DNA of 64,000 bases, taken from Tritonibacter scottomollicae (lineage in GTDB: Bacteria; Pseudomonadota; Alphaproteobacteria; Rhodobacterales; Rhodobacteraceae). Positions within the stretch are counted from its first letter, which is position 1. Each line of letters opens with the position of its first letter. Shown here piece after piece: positions 63,475 to 64,000 of this stretch. Location: NCBI RefSeq assembly GCF_003003215.1, contig NZ_PVUF01000001.1:620001-684000 (forward strand), written 5' to 3'. The notes under the pieces are model-generated. The model did no database searches and was not told the origin of the DNA. It saw only the letters and a program-made list of their open reading frames with translations. A program made the position numbers and the translations under genes.

Positions 63475-63611
63475 CGGGCTACCTCGTTTGCAGAGAACTC
63501 TTGTCCGGTCCGCGGACCGGACAGCGCCCGACCCTCCCCCCGGGAGGGCGCTTTCGCACCCACCCAGGCTCGGGCGCTGTCCTCGGTGTGATAGATCAAG
63601 CGATCACTCAT
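63471..63611 (-). CDS. Small ORF between cobM and cobB, uncertain
   Basis: An open frame of 46 residues ([20 protein letters not shown]...) overlapping the cobM stop by 8 nt and the cobB start by 4 nt (ATGA), exactly the spacing of coupled genes. Its later half is rich in Gly/Pro/Arg because it runs through two DNA palindromes. It has no family similarity that I recognise and may be only a spacer. Confidence 0.3.
   Translation of the reverse strand: MSDRLIYHTEDSARAWVGAKAPSRGEGRALSGPRTGQEFSANEVAR
63503..63552. repeat. Two adjacent palindromes in the cobM-cobB gap
   Basis: GTCCGGTCCGCGGACCGGAC (63503-63522) is a perfect 20-bp palindrome. Next to it AGCG...CCCTCCC-CCC-GGGAGGG-CGCT (63523-63552) can form a bulged hairpin. 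Both resemble the hairpins at 58256-58305 and may belong to a dispersed palindromic repeat. They lie inside the small ORF. Confidence 0.5.
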
Positions 63612-64000
63612 CCGCTTCGCTCCACTCGGACCACGGGCTGTCGGCACTCTGCGGGCGGTAGCGGCGGTCATAGTCCGCACCATAAAGGCAGCTTTCGGCA
63701 AAATCCTCGGCGCGCAGGGCAGGGCCGACCAGGATCAGAGCGGTGCGCCCACGCGCACCTTCGGTGACCTCAATGACTGAACCCAGCGTCGCCTTGATGA
63801 TCTTCTGATCCGGCCAGGTCGCCCGCCAGACGATCGCCACCGGACAGTCGGATCCATAGGCAGGCGATAGCCGCGCCACCACGTCATCCAGCACGTGGAC
63901 GGAAAGGTGAATCGCCAATGTGGCGCCGGTAGCGGCAAAATTTTCCAGTGTCTCGCCCTCGGGCATAGCAGAGGCACGCCCGGAGGTGCGCGTCAGCACC
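63604..64000 (-). CDS. cobM: Precorrin-4 C11-methyltransferase, 3' part (5' end outside the window)
   Basis: The visible 131-residue C-terminal part includes [56 protein letters not shown] and [20 protein letters not shown], standard for CobM, which methylates C11 of precorrin-4. The start lies beyond base 64000. It heads the minus-strand cob run visible here. Confidence 0.92.
   Translation of the reverse strand, partial: VLTRTSGRASAMPEGETLENFAATGATLAIHLSVHVLDDVVARLSPAYGSDCPVAIVWRATWPDQKIIKATLGSVIEVTEGARGRTALILVGPALRAEDFAESCLYGADYDRRYRPQSADSPWSEWSEADE

Overview
The window is a chromosomal segment from a GC-rich alphaproteobacterium, most likely a marine Roseobacter-group member (Rhodobacterales). 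The evidence is the folP-glmM and ctaD neighbourhoods, the aerobic cobalamin genes (cobF, cobM, cobB) with CbtAB, the many small Rhodobacterales-type families (DUF2244, DUF1636, DUF2306) and dense operons with 4-nt ATGA overlaps. No species is claimed. No insertion sequence, prophage, integrase or CRISPR array was seen.

Region by region: 1-11.8 kb is housekeeping: folP (cut by the window edge), glmM, an EamA transporter, ilvC with a divergent pair of Lrp regulators, a class V aminotransferase, a UbiH-type hydroxylase, a HAD nucleotidase, a GntR regulator and a large membrane glycosyltransferase. 11.9-21 kb holds carA, yqeY, DUF2244, ctaD (with an FNR-type box upstream), a HIT protein, a LytTR membrane regulator, DUF2306, lipB, a secreted peptidoglycan-binding-domain protein and tRNA-Leu(GAG). 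21.1-24.7 kb is a ynjBCD-type ABC importer. 25-28.5 kb is the nadABC operon. 28.5-31.7 kb is a LysR regulator divergent from DUF1348, GST and flavin-type oxidase genes.

32.0-44.5 kb is a long, mostly translationally coupled operon for aerobic, CoA-dependent anthranilate breakdown. It encodes a 2-aminobenzoyl-CoA monooxygenase/reductase, an SDR, a MarR regulator, an enoyl-CoA hydratase, an acyl-CoA dehydrogenase, an aryl-CoA ligase, a five-gene branched-chain-type ABC importer, a thioesterase and a Rid-family protein. 44.6-48.2 kb has a quinone oxidoreductase and a GGDEF-EAL protein. 48.3-52.2 kb is a polar amino-acid ABC importer plus dimethylarginine dimethylaminohydrolase. 52.9-55.0 kb is kynA-kynU, which converts tryptophan towards anthranilate and so could feed the 32-44 kb operon. 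NAD is made from aspartate by nadABC, so the kyn branch looks catabolic.

55.2-58.1 kb is the most striking unit: four genes with 4-nt overlaps encoding a 59-aa ribbon-helix-helix protein, a degenerate-CYTH/CHAD fusion, a ParA/MinD-type ATPase and a CYTH tripolyphosphatase. I read it as a candidate system that positions or partitions polyphosphate bodies, by analogy with ParA-based cargo positioning. 58.4-64 kb is cobalamin synthesis and cobalt uptake on the minus strand (cobM, cobB, cobA, DUF1636, then a cobalamin riboswitch, cbtB, cbtA, a His-rich exported protein and cobF).
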